Below are positions 38,719 through 47,619 of a DNA stretch of 64,000 bases, in pieces. Every line of letters begins with the position of its first letter. Position 1 is the stretch's first letter. The stretch lies in assembly GCF_026341855.1 (NCBI RefSeq), contig NZ_JAPENW010000001.1, positions 1 to 64,000 of the forward strand. Direction: 5' to 3'. The translations under genes were made by a program, and so were the position numbers. This DNA comes from Streptomyces sp. NBC_00568 (GTDB lineage: Bacteria > Actinomycetota > Actinomycetes > Streptomycetales > Streptomycetaceae). A model generated the notes under the pieces. That model did not search any database. It was not told the DNA's origin and worked only from the letters and a program-made list of their open reading frames with translations.

Positions 38719-38734
38719 CCGCCCGGAGGCGGTC
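38717..38734. terminator. Mini-hairpin spanning two convergent stop codons
   Basis: GACCGCC-CGGA-GGCGGTC (7-bp stem, 4-base loop) begins inside the TGA of the MFS gene and ends inside the stop of cobK on the other strand. It is the only structure in the 14-base gap. Confidence 0.55.
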
Positions 38735-39479
38735 ACCCAGGGCCGAGGTCGAGCAGGGCCAGCACCGACGCGACGTCCGGTACCGCGCTCACGTCCTTCG
38801 GGAGGGGCGGCCGGCGTACGACGACCACGGGGAGGCCGAGGTCGCGGGCGGCCGTCAGTTTCGCCGCCGTCGCGGCTCCGCCGCTGTCCTTCGTCACCAG
38901 GACGTCGATGCGATGCCCGCGGAGAAGGCGCGTCTCGTCGTCCGGAGTGAAGGGACCGCGCGCGAGCAGCACTTCGGTGTCCGCAGGCAACGGCGGCTCG
39001 GGGGCCTCCACCGAACGTACGAGAAAGTGCAGCCCGGCGAGATCCGCGAAGGCCGCGAGACCGAGGCGGCCCGTGGTGAGAAAGACACGGCGGCCCAGCG
39101 CGGGCAGCAGCGCGGCGGCTTCGGCGAGGGAGTCCACCGGGTGCCAGCGGTCGCCGGGGCCCGGGCTCCAGCCGGGACGGCGCAGCACCACGGCGGGAAT
39201 CCCGGTCGCCGCCGCGGCCCGTGCCGCGTTCGCGGTGATGCCGGACGCGAAGGGGTGCGTCGCGTCGACCACGGCGTCGACCCGGTGCTCGCGCAGCCAT
39301 CGCGCGAGTCCGTCCGCCCCGCCGAACCCGCCGGTCCGTACGGCCCCTTCGAGCGCTCCGGGCCGCGACACCCGGCCCGCCAGCGAGGTCGTCACCCGCA
39401 CGCCGGGGCGCGTCGCCAGCTCGGCGGCGAGTTCGCGGGCCTCGGTGGTGCCGCCGAGGAGGAGCACGTGCGGGGACAT
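38733..39479 (-). CDS. cobK: Precorrin-6A (cobalt-precorrin-6A) reductase, CobK
   Basis: NADPH-dependent reductase of the corrin ring pathway, acting right after CobF. The 248-aa protein begins VLLLGGTTEARELAAEL, the nucleotide-binding opening of CobK/CbiJ. It contains VDAVVDATHPFASGITANAARAA with the diagnostic DATHPFA motif, and ends with the second-domain pattern DVLVTKDSGGAATAAKLTAAR. The start is ATG 39479. It converges on the MFS exporter with 14 bases between stop codons. Together with cobF this suggests a scattered aerobic B12 gene set. Confidence 0.94.
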   Translation of the reverse strand: MSPHVLLLGGTTEARELAAELATRPGVRVTTSLAGRVSRPGALEGAVRTGGFGGADGLARWLREHRVDAVVDATHPFASGITANAARAAAATGIPAVVLRRPGWSPGPGDRWHPVDSLAEAAALLPALGRRVFLTTGRLGLAAFADLAGLHFLVRSVEAPEPPLPADTEVLLARGPFTPDDETRLLRGHRIDVLVTKDSGGAATAAKLTAARDLGLPVVVVRRPPLPKDVSAVPDVASVLALLDLGPG

Positions 39480-39550
39480 GGAGCGAGCGTACGGGGTACG
39501 GGAACGGCTGTGCGCATGCCCCGGTCGCCGTGGCTCGGTATCGTCCTGGC

Positions 39551-40336
39551 ATGGATGCGGTGCGTGCGGTCCTGATCGACATCGACGGCGTCCTCACCGT
39601 CTCGTGGGAGCCGATTCCCGGCGCGGTCGAGGCGCTGCGGCAGATCCGCGACTCCGGCCTCGGTGTCGCCCTGGTCACCAACACGACGTCCCGCACCCGC
39701 GCTTCCCTCGCCGCCACGCTGGCCGGAGCGGGCTTCCCGGTGGACGCTGCGGACATCCTCACCGCGCCCGCCGTCACCGCCGCGTATCTCGCCGAGCACC
39801 ATCCGGGTGCCCGGTGCGCCCTGCTGAACAGCGGTGACATCCGGGAGGATCTCGAAGGCGTGCATCTCGTCGAGGAGGACGCGGATGTCGTCGTGGTGGG
39901 GGGTGCCGGTCCCGAGTTCGGCTACGCGGCGGTGAACCGGGCCTTCGGACATCTCCAGCGGGGTGCCCGGCTGATCGCCATGCACCGCAATCTGTACTGG
40001 CGCACGGACCGGGGGCTCCAGCTCGACGGCGGCGCGTTCCTGCTGGGGCTCGAACGGGCGGCGCGCACGGAGGCGGAGATCACCGGGAAGCCGTCGCCCG
40101 CGTTCTTCGAGACGGCGCTGGCACGTCTCGGGGCCGGTCCCGGCGAGGCGCTGATGATCGGCGACGACATCGAGTCGGACGTCCTCGCGGCGCAGCGCAC
40201 CGGCATAACCGGCGTCCTGGTCAGGACCGGGAAGTACCTGCCGGAGAGCCATCGGGCGGCCGACGGCACGCCCGATCACGTCCTGGACTCCTTCGCGGAC
40301 CTCCCGCGCCTGCTGGCCTCCGCCGCTCCCCGATAG
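39551..40336 (+). CDS. HAD-superfamily subclass IIA hydrolase
   Basis: Predicted phosphatase of the NagD/PLP-phosphatase-like subclass, 261 aa. Motif I is LIDIDGVLT (two Asp nucleophile/acid), motif II Thr lies in VTNTTSRTRAS, motif III Lys in TGKPSPAFFETAL, and motif IV is MIGDDIESDVLAAQ. The C2a cap sits between motifs II and III. Pyridoxal phosphate, nucleotides or sugar phosphates are possible substrates. The start ATG 39551 is chosen because the HAD motif I follows at once; it is divergent from cobK across 71 bases. Confidence 0.9.
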   Translation: MDAVRAVLIDIDGVLTVSWEPIPGAVEALRQIRDSGLGVALVTNTTSRTRASLAATLAGAGFPVDAADILTAPAVTAAYLAEHHPGARCALLNSGDIREDLEGVHLVEEDADVVVVGGAGPEFGYAAVNRAFGHLQRGARLIAMHRNLYWRTDRGLQLDGGAFLLGLERAARTEAEITGKPSPAFFETALARLGAGPGEALMIGDDIESDVLAAQRTGITGVLVRTGKYLPESHRAADGTPDHVLDSFADLPRLLASAAPR

Positions 40337-40365
40337 CACCGGGGCGCGTCCCGGAGGTCCCGGAC

Positions 40366-41139
40366 TCAGCGCAGCAGCAGCTGCACTCCCCCGACGATCG
40401 TCGCCCCGATCACCAGGCGCTCGAAGAGCAGCTGGTTGATGCGGTTCACCGCCCGTTTCCCGATGAACGCTCCCGGCACGACGAACGCGGCCAGGGCCGC
40501 GTCCAGCAGCAGGGAACGGCCGTCGATCAGGCCGAGGCCCACGCTGAAGGGCACCTTGGAGACGTTGACGATGAGGAAGAAGAAGGCGGAGGTGCCGAGG
40601 AAGCCGAGCTTCCGGAAGCCCGCCGAGAGGAGATACATCGACATCACCGGGCCGCCGGCGTTGGCGACCATCGTGGTGAAGCCGCCGAGCACACCGTAGG
40701 AACGGGCCTTGACGCGGCCCGTGCGGGTCACCACCGAGTCGGGCTCATCGTCCTGGCCGGCGGCCCGGCGGCGCCACAGGGTGACCCCGGTCATCAGCAG
40801 CAGGATCGCGCCGATCGAGGTCCGTACGGCACCGTCGTCGGCCCACAGCAGGAACAGCGTGCCGAGGACGACGCCGGCGGCGACCGCCGGGAACAGCCGC
40901 CACAGCGTGGGCCAGTGGGCGTGGCGCCGGTAGGTGAGGACGGCGAGCACGTCGCCGACGATCAGGAGGGGCAGCAGGACACCGGTCGAGGCGCGGGCGG
41001 GCAGCACCGCGGCGAAGATCGCCAGACTCACCGTGTTGGCGCCGCTGACGGCGGTCTTGGAGAAGCCGACGAGCAGAGCCGCGGCGGCGAGAGCGGCGAA
41101 CTCCCCGATGGATATGTGCCAGAGCGTCATCGTGTTCAT
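40366..41139 (-). CDS. TauE/SafE-family (DUF81) membrane permease
   Basis: Integral membrane protein, 257 aa, with about eight hydrophobic helices and the twofold repeat of the TauE/SafE family (LVGFSKTAVSGANTVSLAIFA in the first half, GGFTTMVANAGGPVMSMYLL in the second). The family exports sulfite, sulfoacetate or other organic acid anions. I start at ATG 41137-41139; another ATG lies three codons in. It converges on the HAD gene with 29 bases between and is followed upstream by the acyl-CoA ligase on the same strand, without a clear functional link. Confidence 0.87.
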   Translation of the reverse strand: MNTMTLWHISIGEFAALAAAALLVGFSKTAVSGANTVSLAIFAAVLPARASTGVLLPLLIVGDVLAVLTYRRHAHWPTLWRLFPAVAAGVVLGTLFLLWADDGAVRTSIGAILLLMTGVTLWRRRAAGQDDEPDSVVTRTGRVKARSYGVLGGFTTMVANAGGPVMSMYLLSAGFRKLGFLGTSAFFFLIVNVSKVPFSVGLGLIDGRSLLLDAALAAFVVPGAFIGKRAVNRINQLLFERLVIGATIVGGVQLLLR

Positions 41140-41205
41140 GCGGGGGCCGATGCTATGCCCACGCAACTCCCCCGCGTACGCGGGGTCCCGCCGCTCCTGC
41201 CGAGG

Positions 41206-42714
41206 TCACGCCGTGTACCGGGCGCGCAGCTCCCTCTTGAGGACCTTCATGCTCGGGCCGAGCGGCATGGCGTCGGTGAACTCCACACGGCGCGGGTACT
41301 TGTGACGGCCCAGATGCTCCTTGGACCAGTCGGTGATGTCGGCCGCCTCCGCCGAGGCGTCCCCGGCGCGTACGACGACCGCGCACACCTCCTCGCCGTG
41401 CAGCTCGTCCGGCAGTCCGATCACCGCGACCTGGGTGACCGCGGGGTGGCGCATCAGCACTTCCTCCACCTCGCGCGGGTAGACGTTGTAGCCGCCGCGG
41501 ATGATGACGTCCTTCTTCCGGTCGACGATGGAGAGGAAGCCCTCGTCGTCCTTGGTGCCCAGGTCACCGGTGCGGAACCAGCCGTCGACCACGGCCTCCG
41601 CGGTCGCCTCGGGCCGGCCCAGATAGCCGGAGAAGACGTTGTGGCCGCGGATGACGACCTCGCCCAGCTCGCCCGGCGGCAGCAGTTCGACGCGTCCCTC
41701 GACGTCCGCCCGCGCTATCTCCACGTCCACGCCCCAGAGCGGGTGGCCGATCGTGCCCGCCTTCGTGCCGAAGAGGGGCTGGTTGACGGACGCGGTCGGT
41801 GAGGTCTCCGACAGCCCGTACCCCTCGTAGATCTTCGCGCCGAACGCCGCCTCGAACCGTTCCAGGACCGCGACGGGCAGCGAGGCTCCGCCGGAGATGC
41901 AGATGCGCAGCTCCGGGAGGGCCCCCGCGTCGGCCGCCGCCGCGGCCAGGGCGACGTACATGGTGGGGACGCCGTGGAAGGTGTTCACGTCCTCCTTCAC
42001 CATCAGCTCGATCGCGCGCGCGGCGTCGAAGCGCGGCAGCAGGACGAGGGTGGCGCCCGCGCGCCAGGTGGAGTTGAGGGAGACGGTCTGGCCGAAGGCG
42101 TGGAAGAGGGGCAGCGCGCCGAGCGCGATGTCGTCGGGGCGGATGTCGTTGGCGTCGAAGGCGTTGACCGTCGCGTTCATCACCAGGTTGAAGTGGCTGA
42201 GGACGGCGCCCTTGGGGACGCCGGTGGTGCCGCTGGTGTAGAAGACGACGGCCGGGTCGTCCGCGTCGCGGGTGACGTACGCAGGGAGGGGTTCGGCGTC
42301 CGCGGCGAGCTGCTCGAACTCGGCTCCCAGCGTGACGGTCCGGACGCCGAGGGCCCGCGCGGCCGCGGCGCCCGTCCCGGCCTGCGCCGGGTGGCAGAGC
42401 AGGAGGGTGGCGTCACTGTCCTTCAGCACGTGCTCGACCTCGGACGCCGACAGGAGCAGGTGCACGGGGACGACCACTCCGCCCGCCGCCGCGATCGCGT
42501 AGTAGGCGTGCGGGAACTCCGCCGTGTTGGGCGCCATCAGGGCCACCCGGTCCCCGGGCCGAACGCCGAGACCGACGAGCGCTCCGGCCTGGGCCAGGAC
42601 ACTCCGCCAGACCTCGGCGAAGGTGAGGCGCAGGTCGCCCTCGACGAGTGCCGTCTTCGTGGGACGGCGCCGGGCGTTCTCGGCGAGGATCGCGGCGAGG
42701 GACAGGGTTGCCAT
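41206..42714 (-). CDS. Acyl-CoA ligase (class I adenylate-forming)
   Basis: Activates a fatty or aromatic acid to its CoA thioester through an acyl-adenylate. The 502-aa sequence shows all core motifs: VFYTSGTTGVPKGAV (P-loop, about residue 150), GYGLSETSP, DGWFRTGDLG, RKKDVIIRGGYNVYPREVE (hinge), and a C-terminal SMKVLKRELR with the catalytic Lys. Start ATG 42712-42714. Downstream of the thiolase on the same strand (167-base gap), so the pair likely serves beta-oxidation. A DNA frame open upstream of the start is a shadow. Chain-length specificity is not assigned; the family includes FadD and medium-chain forms. Confidence 0.93.
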   Translation of the reverse strand: MATLSLAAILAENARRRPTKTALVEGDLRLTFAEVWRSVLAQAGALVGLGVRPGDRVALMAPNTAEFPHAYYAIAAAGGVVVPVHLLLSASEVEHVLKDSDATLLLCHPAQAGTGAAAARALGVRTVTLGAEFEQLAADAEPLPAYVTRDADDPAVVFYTSGTTGVPKGAVLSHFNLVMNATVNAFDANDIRPDDIALGALPLFHAFGQTVSLNSTWRAGATLVLLPRFDAARAIELMVKEDVNTFHGVPTMYVALAAAAADAGALPELRICISGGASLPVAVLERFEAAFGAKIYEGYGLSETSPTASVNQPLFGTKAGTIGHPLWGVDVEIARADVEGRVELLPPGELGEVVIRGHNVFSGYLGRPEATAEAVVDGWFRTGDLGTKDDEGFLSIVDRKKDVIIRGGYNVYPREVEEVLMRHPAVTQVAVIGLPDELHGEEVCAVVVRAGDASAEAADITDWSKEHLGRHKYPRRVEFTDAMPLGPSMKVLKRELRARYTA

Positions 42715-42881
42715 GGAGGAGTGCTCCGTTTCTTGCCGGTGCGGCTCTGAACCAGGTGGGGGCGCGTCTGGGGCGCGAACCGGGCCGGGGTGGCCGGCGG
42801 GCACGCGTGACGGCGTAGGCCGACCCACGCGCCCCGCGCGCCGCCCCACGCGTACGAAGGCGGGTGGGGGCGGTCGGGGCG

Positions 42882-44069
42882 TCAGTGGCGTTCGACCAGG
42901 ACCGCGCTGCCCTGCCCGACGCCGACGCACATCGTGGCCAGGCCGCGCTCGGCGCCCGTGCGGCGCATGCGGTGCAGCAGGGTGGTGAGGATGCGGGCGC
43001 CCGAGCAGCCGAGCGGGTGGCCGAGGGCGATGGCGCCGCCGGTCGGATTGACGAGGTCCGGGTCGATGCCGAGCCGGTCCACGCAGGCGAGGGCCTGGGC
43101 GGCGAACGCCTCGTTGAACTCGGCCTCCTGGATGTCTCCGATGCTCCAGCCGACGCGTCCGAGCGCCTTCTGGGTCGCGGGCACGGGGCCGATGCCCATG
43201 ACGTCGGGATCGACGCCGGCCGAGGCGCCGGCGACATACCGTCCGAGCGATTCGAGACCGAGTTCGTTCAGGGCCTCCTCGCTGACCAGCAGCACACCGG
43301 CGGCGCCGTCGTTCATCGGCGAGGCGTTGCCCGCGGTGACCGTGCCGCCGGCGCGGAACACCGGCTTGAGGCGGGCCAGCTTGTCGAGCGAGGTGTCCTC
43401 CCGTACGCATTCGTCGCTGTCGACGACCACACCGTCGGGGCGCTCGACGGGCAGCAGCTCTGCGTCGAAGTACCCGTTCTTGCGCGCGTCGGCCGCACGC
43501 TGGTGGCTGCGGAGCGCGAACGCGTCCTGACGCTCGCGCGAGACGCCGTACCGCTCGGCGACCTGCTCCGCGGTCTCCCCCATCGACAGGACGCCGTGCA
43601 GCTCCTTCATCGCGGGGTTGACCAGGCGCCAGCCGAGCCGGGTGTCGACGGTCTCGATGCGGTGCGGCAGCGCCTCGTCCGGGCGGGGCAGGACGAAGGG
43701 GGCGCGGCTCATCGACTCGGAGCCGCCGGCGAGCACGATCTCGGCCTCGCCGGAGGCGATGGCGCGGGCCGCTGTCGTGACGGCCTCGAGGCCGGAGGCG
43801 CAGAGCCGGTTGACGGTGGCGCCGGGCACGCTGTCGGGCAGTCCGGCGAGCAGCGCGGCCATCCGGGCGACATTGCGGTTGTCCTCACCGGCCTGGTTGG
43901 CGGCGCCCCAGTAGACGTCGTCGACGCGGGCCGGGTCGAGCGTGGGCACCTCGGCGACGAGACCGCGGATGACGCTCGCGGCGAGGTCGTCGGGCCGCAC
44001 GCAGGACAGGGCTCCGCGCAGCTTGCCGATGGGTGTGCGGCGGGCGGCCGCGAAGTGGACGGGACGCAC
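42882..44069 (-). CDS. Thiolase (acetyl-CoA acetyltransferase / 3-ketoacyl-CoA thiolase)
   Basis: Cleaves 3-ketoacyl-CoA with CoA or condenses acetyl-CoA. The 395-aa protein has the nucleophile motif NRLCASGLEAV (Cys about residue 90), the GGSESMSRAPFV block, NGGAIALGHPLGCSGAR (His), and the C-terminal Cys region MCVGVGQGSAVLVER. The start is GTG 44067-44069 with AGGAG eight bases upstream. A palindromic operator lies 30 bases upstream of the start. With the acyl-CoA ligase downstream it forms a small beta-oxidation group. In vivo direction is not decided by sequence; the adipate/phenylacetate-type thiolases are also close relatives. Confidence 0.94.
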   Translation of the reverse strand: MRPVHFAAARRTPIGKLRGALSCVRPDDLAASVIRGLVAEVPTLDPARVDDVYWGAANQAGEDNRNVARMAALLAGLPDSVPGATVNRLCASGLEAVTTAARAIASGEAEIVLAGGSESMSRAPFVLPRPDEALPHRIETVDTRLGWRLVNPAMKELHGVLSMGETAEQVAERYGVSRERQDAFALRSHQRAADARKNGYFDAELLPVERPDGVVVDSDECVREDTSLDKLARLKPVFRAGGTVTAGNASPMNDGAAGVLLVSEEALNELGLESLGRYVAGASAGVDPDVMGIGPVPATQKALGRVGWSIGDIQEAEFNEAFAAQALACVDRLGIDPDLVNPTGGAIALGHPLGCSGARILTTLLHRMRRTGAERGLATMCVGVGQGSAVLVERH

Positions 44070-44098
44070 GACAGGACTCCTGACGGAACACCGAGATT

Positions 44099-44115
44099 AA
44101 TTAGCACTGCTAGTT
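44099..44115. promoter_or_regulatory. Palindromic operator-like site upstream of thiolase gene
   Basis: AATTAGCACTGCTAGTT is symmetric except for one pair, with a perfect TAGCA-C/G-TGCTA core. It lies in the otherwise GC-rich leader of the thiolase. Dyads of this kind are typical of TetR-family sites controlling fatty acid genes; no such regulator is in the window. Confidence 0.45.
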
Positions 44116-44357
44116 TTGGACTATAACCCCGCACCGGGCCCTTGGGAAGATCCCCCCGGCGGCCGGTATCCACCCATCCGTCCCGGGACACCCGCACCCT
44201 CCCCCTCACCCGGCCCACCCCCACACTCGCACCCATCCCCCCACCCGCATGGAGCGGGGCACCGCGGGCAGACGGGAGGACGGGGCGGCTCGGAGGGACC
44301 CTCGGTGCCGCTCCTCGTCTCGAATCAGACCCACGGGAACACCGAAGGGGGCACGCC

Positions 44358-44699
44358 ATGACCGACGCCGTCGAGCTCGACGCGCTGTGGGACGAGTTCC
44401 ACCGCGTGGTGAACATGACCTCCCAGGAACTCGCGGCCTGGCTGCGGGTCGGCGACGCCGGGGAGCCGAGCGAGCCCCCGCCCGCCGAGGCGGGTCCGTC
44501 GACCGGCCGTCATGTGCTCGCGATCCTGCAGAAGCGCCGCACGGATCTCACCGACGACGACATCCGGACCATGTACGAGGTGGTGGACATCGTCTCCGCC
44601 GAGGAGGACGGGGAGAACGGGGACGCCGGGGCCGGGGACGTACGGCTGCGCCACCGTCTCATGGCGCTGGGCCACGATCCGCTGAAGCCGGACCGCTGA
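44358..44699 (+). CDS. DUF3140-family protein
   Basis: A 113-aa acidic cytosolic protein of unknown function. The DUF3140 core reads LWDEFHRVVNMTSQELAAWL and GRHVLAILQKRRTDLTDDDIRTMYEVVDIV, ending in HRLMALGHDP. It has no membrane or export signal. The start is ATG 44358. It stands alone, divergent from the thiolase across 288 bases with a C-rich stretch (44180-44240) that encodes nothing. Confidence 0.8.
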   Translation: MTDAVELDALWDEFHRVVNMTSQELAAWLRVGDAGEPSEPPPAEAGPSTGRHVLAILQKRRTDLTDDDIRTMYEVVDIVSAEEDGENGDAGAGDVRLRHRLMALGHDPLKPDR

Positions 44700-44847
44700 G
44701 AACCGCTCCGCGGCCGCGCCGACCGCCGGATGGCCGGGGATCGACTGTCCGAGGACCCGCGCTCCACACGGATGGCACACTGCTCACGCACCCCGCCGGA
44801 CACGGGTTGGCGGGGTGAACCAGCCCAGCGGAGCAGGGAGTTGGCGT

Positions 44848-45660
44848 ATGACGGGGACGGAGTCCACCGCGGACCGGATCGACACCAGCAGGCCACATCC
44901 GGCACGGGTGTACGACTGGTACCTGGGCGGCAAGGACAACTACCCCGTCGACGAGCGGCTCGGGCAGCAGATCACCGCGCTCGATCCCGGCGCCCGACGG
45001 GCCGCGCGCAGCAACCGCTGGTTCATGCAGCGGGCCACCCGCCACCTGGTCCGCACGGCGGGAATCCGCCAGTTCCTCGACATCGGCACCGGCATCCCCA
45101 CCGAGCCCAACCTCCACCAGATCGCGCAGACCACCGCTCCGGACGCACGGGTGGTGTACGTCGACAACGACCCGATCGTCCTCGCCCACGCCGAGGCGCT
45201 GCTGCGCGGTACGCCGGAGGGCGTGACGCGGTACGTCCAGGCGGACGCGCACGAGCCGGGGAAGATCCTCGAAGAGGCCGCGCGGGTGCTCGACCTCGAC
45301 CGCCCCGTGGCCCTGTCACTGATCGCGCTGATGCACTTCATCGCCGACGACAGCGGCGCGTACGAGCTGGTGGAGACCCTGGTCGACGCACTGGCGCCGG
45401 GCAGCTGTCTGGCGCTGTCCGCGATGACCGCCGATTTCGAGCCGGAGAACGTGCGGCGGGGTATCGAGCACTACGCGCGCGGCGGAGTCACCCTGGTGGG
45501 CCGTTCGCACGCCGAAGTGAGCCGCTTCTTCAAGGGACTTGACCTGGTCGAGCCAGGCGTCGTCTCCGTGAAGGACTGGCGCCCCGAACTCGCGGAGGGC
45601 GAGACCCCGATCGGCGACGAGCCGGTGTCCCTGTACGGCGGGGTCGGCTTCAAGGGCTAG
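44848..45660 (+). CDS. DUF574-type SAM-dependent methyltransferase
   Basis: Predicted class I methyltransferase of a family abundant in Streptomyces and related actinomycetes. The N terminus PHPARVYDWYLGGKDNYPVDE is the family signature. SAM motif I is FLDIGTGIPTEPNLHQIAQ, then VVYVDNDPIVLAHAEALL, and motif VALSLIALMHFIADD. Length 270 aa. ATG 44848 is chosen (GGGAG eight bases upstream). A longer frame to 44815 adds little. The methyl acceptor is unknown; many genomes carry dozens of paralogues. Confidence 0.9.
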   Translation: MTGTESTADRIDTSRPHPARVYDWYLGGKDNYPVDERLGQQITALDPGARRAARSNRWFMQRATRHLVRTAGIRQFLDIGTGIPTEPNLHQIAQTTAPDARVVYVDNDPIVLAHAEALLRGTPEGVTRYVQADAHEPGKILEEAARVLDLDRPVALSLIALMHFIADDSGAYELVETLVDALAPGSCLALSAMTADFEPENVRRGIEHYARGGVTLVGRSHAEVSRFFKGLDLVEPGVVSVKDWRPELAEGETPIGDEPVSLYGGVGFKG

Positions 45661-45795
45661 CGTCGTCCGCCCATGCGTCTCCGGCGCCGTACCTGCCGCC
45701 CCGAGGCCGCGCGTCGCGTTCCGCACCGGTGCTCGACCGCGGGTGCGGCCGGTCGGGCATCATGGCTCCGACGGGCGGCAGTGAGGGGAACACGC

Positions 45796-47529
45796 ATGGA
45801 CCGGGGCGCGCGCCTTCCGGAGGAGCCTTCGGTACCGCAGTTCCGGCTCGACGCCCTGCTGGAGGACCTGCAGGAGCAGGTCGAGCGTGTGCGCGGCACC
45901 CAGAACCGGGTGCACACCCTTCTCGAAGCGGTCCTCGCGATCGGCAGCGACCTGGACCTGGATGTGGTCCTGCGGCAGATAGTGGAGTCCGCCGTGCAGC
46001 TCGTCGACTGCCGCTACGGGGCGCTCGGCGTCCTCGGCGACGAGGGCGGCATCAAACAGTTCATCACGGTCGGGATCGACGAGGAGACCATCGCCCGCAT
46101 CGGTAACCACCCCCGGGGCGAGGGCATCCTCGGCCTGCTCATCCGGGAGCCGCACGCACTGCGGCTCCCCGTCCTGAGCGACCACCCCGACTCGGTCGGC
46201 TTCCCTCCCGGGCACCCCCCGATGACCACGTTCCTCGGCACCCCCGTGCAGGTCCGCGGCAAGATCTTCGGCAATCTGTACCTCACGGAGAAGCACGGCG
46301 GGACCGCGTTCGACGCCGAGGACGAGGCGGTCCTGCGCACGCTCGGCGCCGCGGCCGGTGTGGCCATCGACAACGCCCGGCTGTACGACGACGCGCGGCG
46401 CCGTGAGCGCTGGCTCGCCGCGAGCAGCGAACTGACCCGCACCCTGCTGTCCGGCGTAGATCCGACCGAGGTCCTGCACGCGTTCACCGCGACGGTCCGG
46501 GAACTGTCCGACGCGGATCTGGTCACCCTGGCGCTGCCGGTGACCGGCACCACGGACCTGGTCATCGAGTCCGCCGAGGGACGCGGCGCCGACCAGGTGC
46601 GGGGGCTGGCCCTGCCGGACGGAACGAGTCTGGCCGCCAAGGTGTTCGCCTCCGGCGAGAGAATCGTCAGTACGTCGCTCAGCCAGGACCCGCGCACGGG
46701 GACGGGCAGCGCGTCGGTCCTTGACCTCGGCCCGGCGTTCGTGATTCCGCTGGGCACCCAGGAGCGGGTGCGCGGCGTTCTCCAGGTCGCGAACCGGCAG
46801 GGCGGCACCGTGTTCCCGGACGCCACCGTCGAGATGATCGCCGGCTTCGCCGGTCATGCCGCGCTCGCCCTGGAGATCGCCGAACACCGCCGCGACGCCG
46901 AGCAGTTGCTCGTCCTCAACGACCGCGACCGCATCGCGCGCGACCTGCACGACCTCGCCATCCAGCGGCTCTTCGCCGGCGGGCTCAGCCTGCAGTCCGT
47001 GCTCAACCGGCTCGCCGACCGGCCCGACGTGGCCGCACGTGTCCAGCGGGTGGTGGACGATCTCGACGACACGATCAAGGTCGTACGCTCCACGATCTAC
47101 GCCCTGCGCGAGAGTGACCGGGCGGGTGCCACCGGTCTGCGCGCCCGGCTCGTCACCGAGGTGGGCCACGCGGCCGAGACGCTCGGCTTCGCCCCCGCCC
47201 TGCGCATGAGCGGCCTGCTGGACACCGACGTGTCCGACGAGCAGCGCGATCACCTGCTCGCGGTGGTGCGGGAGGCCCTGTCGAACGCCGCCCGGCACGC
47301 CCACGCCACCGCCGTGGAGGTGACGGCCGAGGCCACCCCCACCACGCTGCGGCTGCGGGTGGCGGACAACGGCCGTGGCATCGGTCCCGACGCCACCCGC
47401 CGCAGCGGTCTCGGCAACCTCCGTACCCGCGCCGAGAACCTCGGCGGCGCGTGCGCCCTGACAGCCAACGAGCCGAGCGGCACCGTCCTGGAGTGGACGG
47501 TGCCGCTGCGCCCCGCCGACCCGGCCTGA
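45796..47529 (+). CDS. Two-GAF sensor histidine kinase (DevS/DosS-like)
   Basis: Cytosolic histidine kinase of 577 aa. Two GAF domains follow each other (about residues 55-195, 215-365; motifs YGALGVLGDEGGIKQF and VRGVLQVANRQGG). The dimerisation/phosphoacceptor helix contains RIARDLHDLAIQRL (His at about residue 380, HisKA_3 type), and the ATPase has VVREALSNAARHAH, DNGRGIG and GLGNLRTRAENLGG. There is no membrane segment, so the signal is internal, as in redox/gas-sensing DevS-type kinases. No haem-binding residue could be identified by eye. A cognate response regulator is not adjacent. ATG 45796 has GAGGGG at proper spacing. Confidence 0.92.
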   Translation: MDRGARLPEEPSVPQFRLDALLEDLQEQVERVRGTQNRVHTLLEAVLAIGSDLDLDVVLRQIVESAVQLVDCRYGALGVLGDEGGIKQFITVGIDEETIARIGNHPRGEGILGLLIREPHALRLPVLSDHPDSVGFPPGHPPMTTFLGTPVQVRGKIFGNLYLTEKHGGTAFDAEDEAVLRTLGAAAGVAIDNARLYDDARRRERWLAASSELTRTLLSGVDPTEVLHAFTATVRELSDADLVTLALPVTGTTDLVIESAEGRGADQVRGLALPDGTSLAAKVFASGERIVSTSLSQDPRTGTGSASVLDLGPAFVIPLGTQERVRGVLQVANRQGGTVFPDATVEMIAGFAGHAALALEIAEHRRDAEQLLVLNDRDRIARDLHDLAIQRLFAGGLSLQSVLNRLADRPDVAARVQRVVDDLDDTIKVVRSTIYALRESDRAGATGLRARLVTEVGHAAETLGFAPALRMSGLLDTDVSDEQRDHLLAVVREALSNAARHAHATAVEVTAEATPTTLRLRVADNGRGIGPDATRRSGLGNLRTRAENLGGACALTANEPSGTVLEWTVPLRPADPA

Positions 47530-47600
47530 CCCCCGGGGTGGCGCTCCCGTACCGTGTGGCGGCTGCGCGAGCGCCCGTCGCCCCCGCCACCCGGCACGCC

Positions 47601-47616
47601 CGGGCCCCGGGGCCCG
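47601..47616. terminator. Palindrome between convergent kinase and ABC genes
   Basis: CGGGCCCCGGGGCCCG is a 16-base perfect palindrome in the 90-base gap between the stop codons of the histidine kinase and the ABC exporter. It can fold with a CCGG loop. Confidence 0.45.
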
Positions 47617-47619
47617 CGT

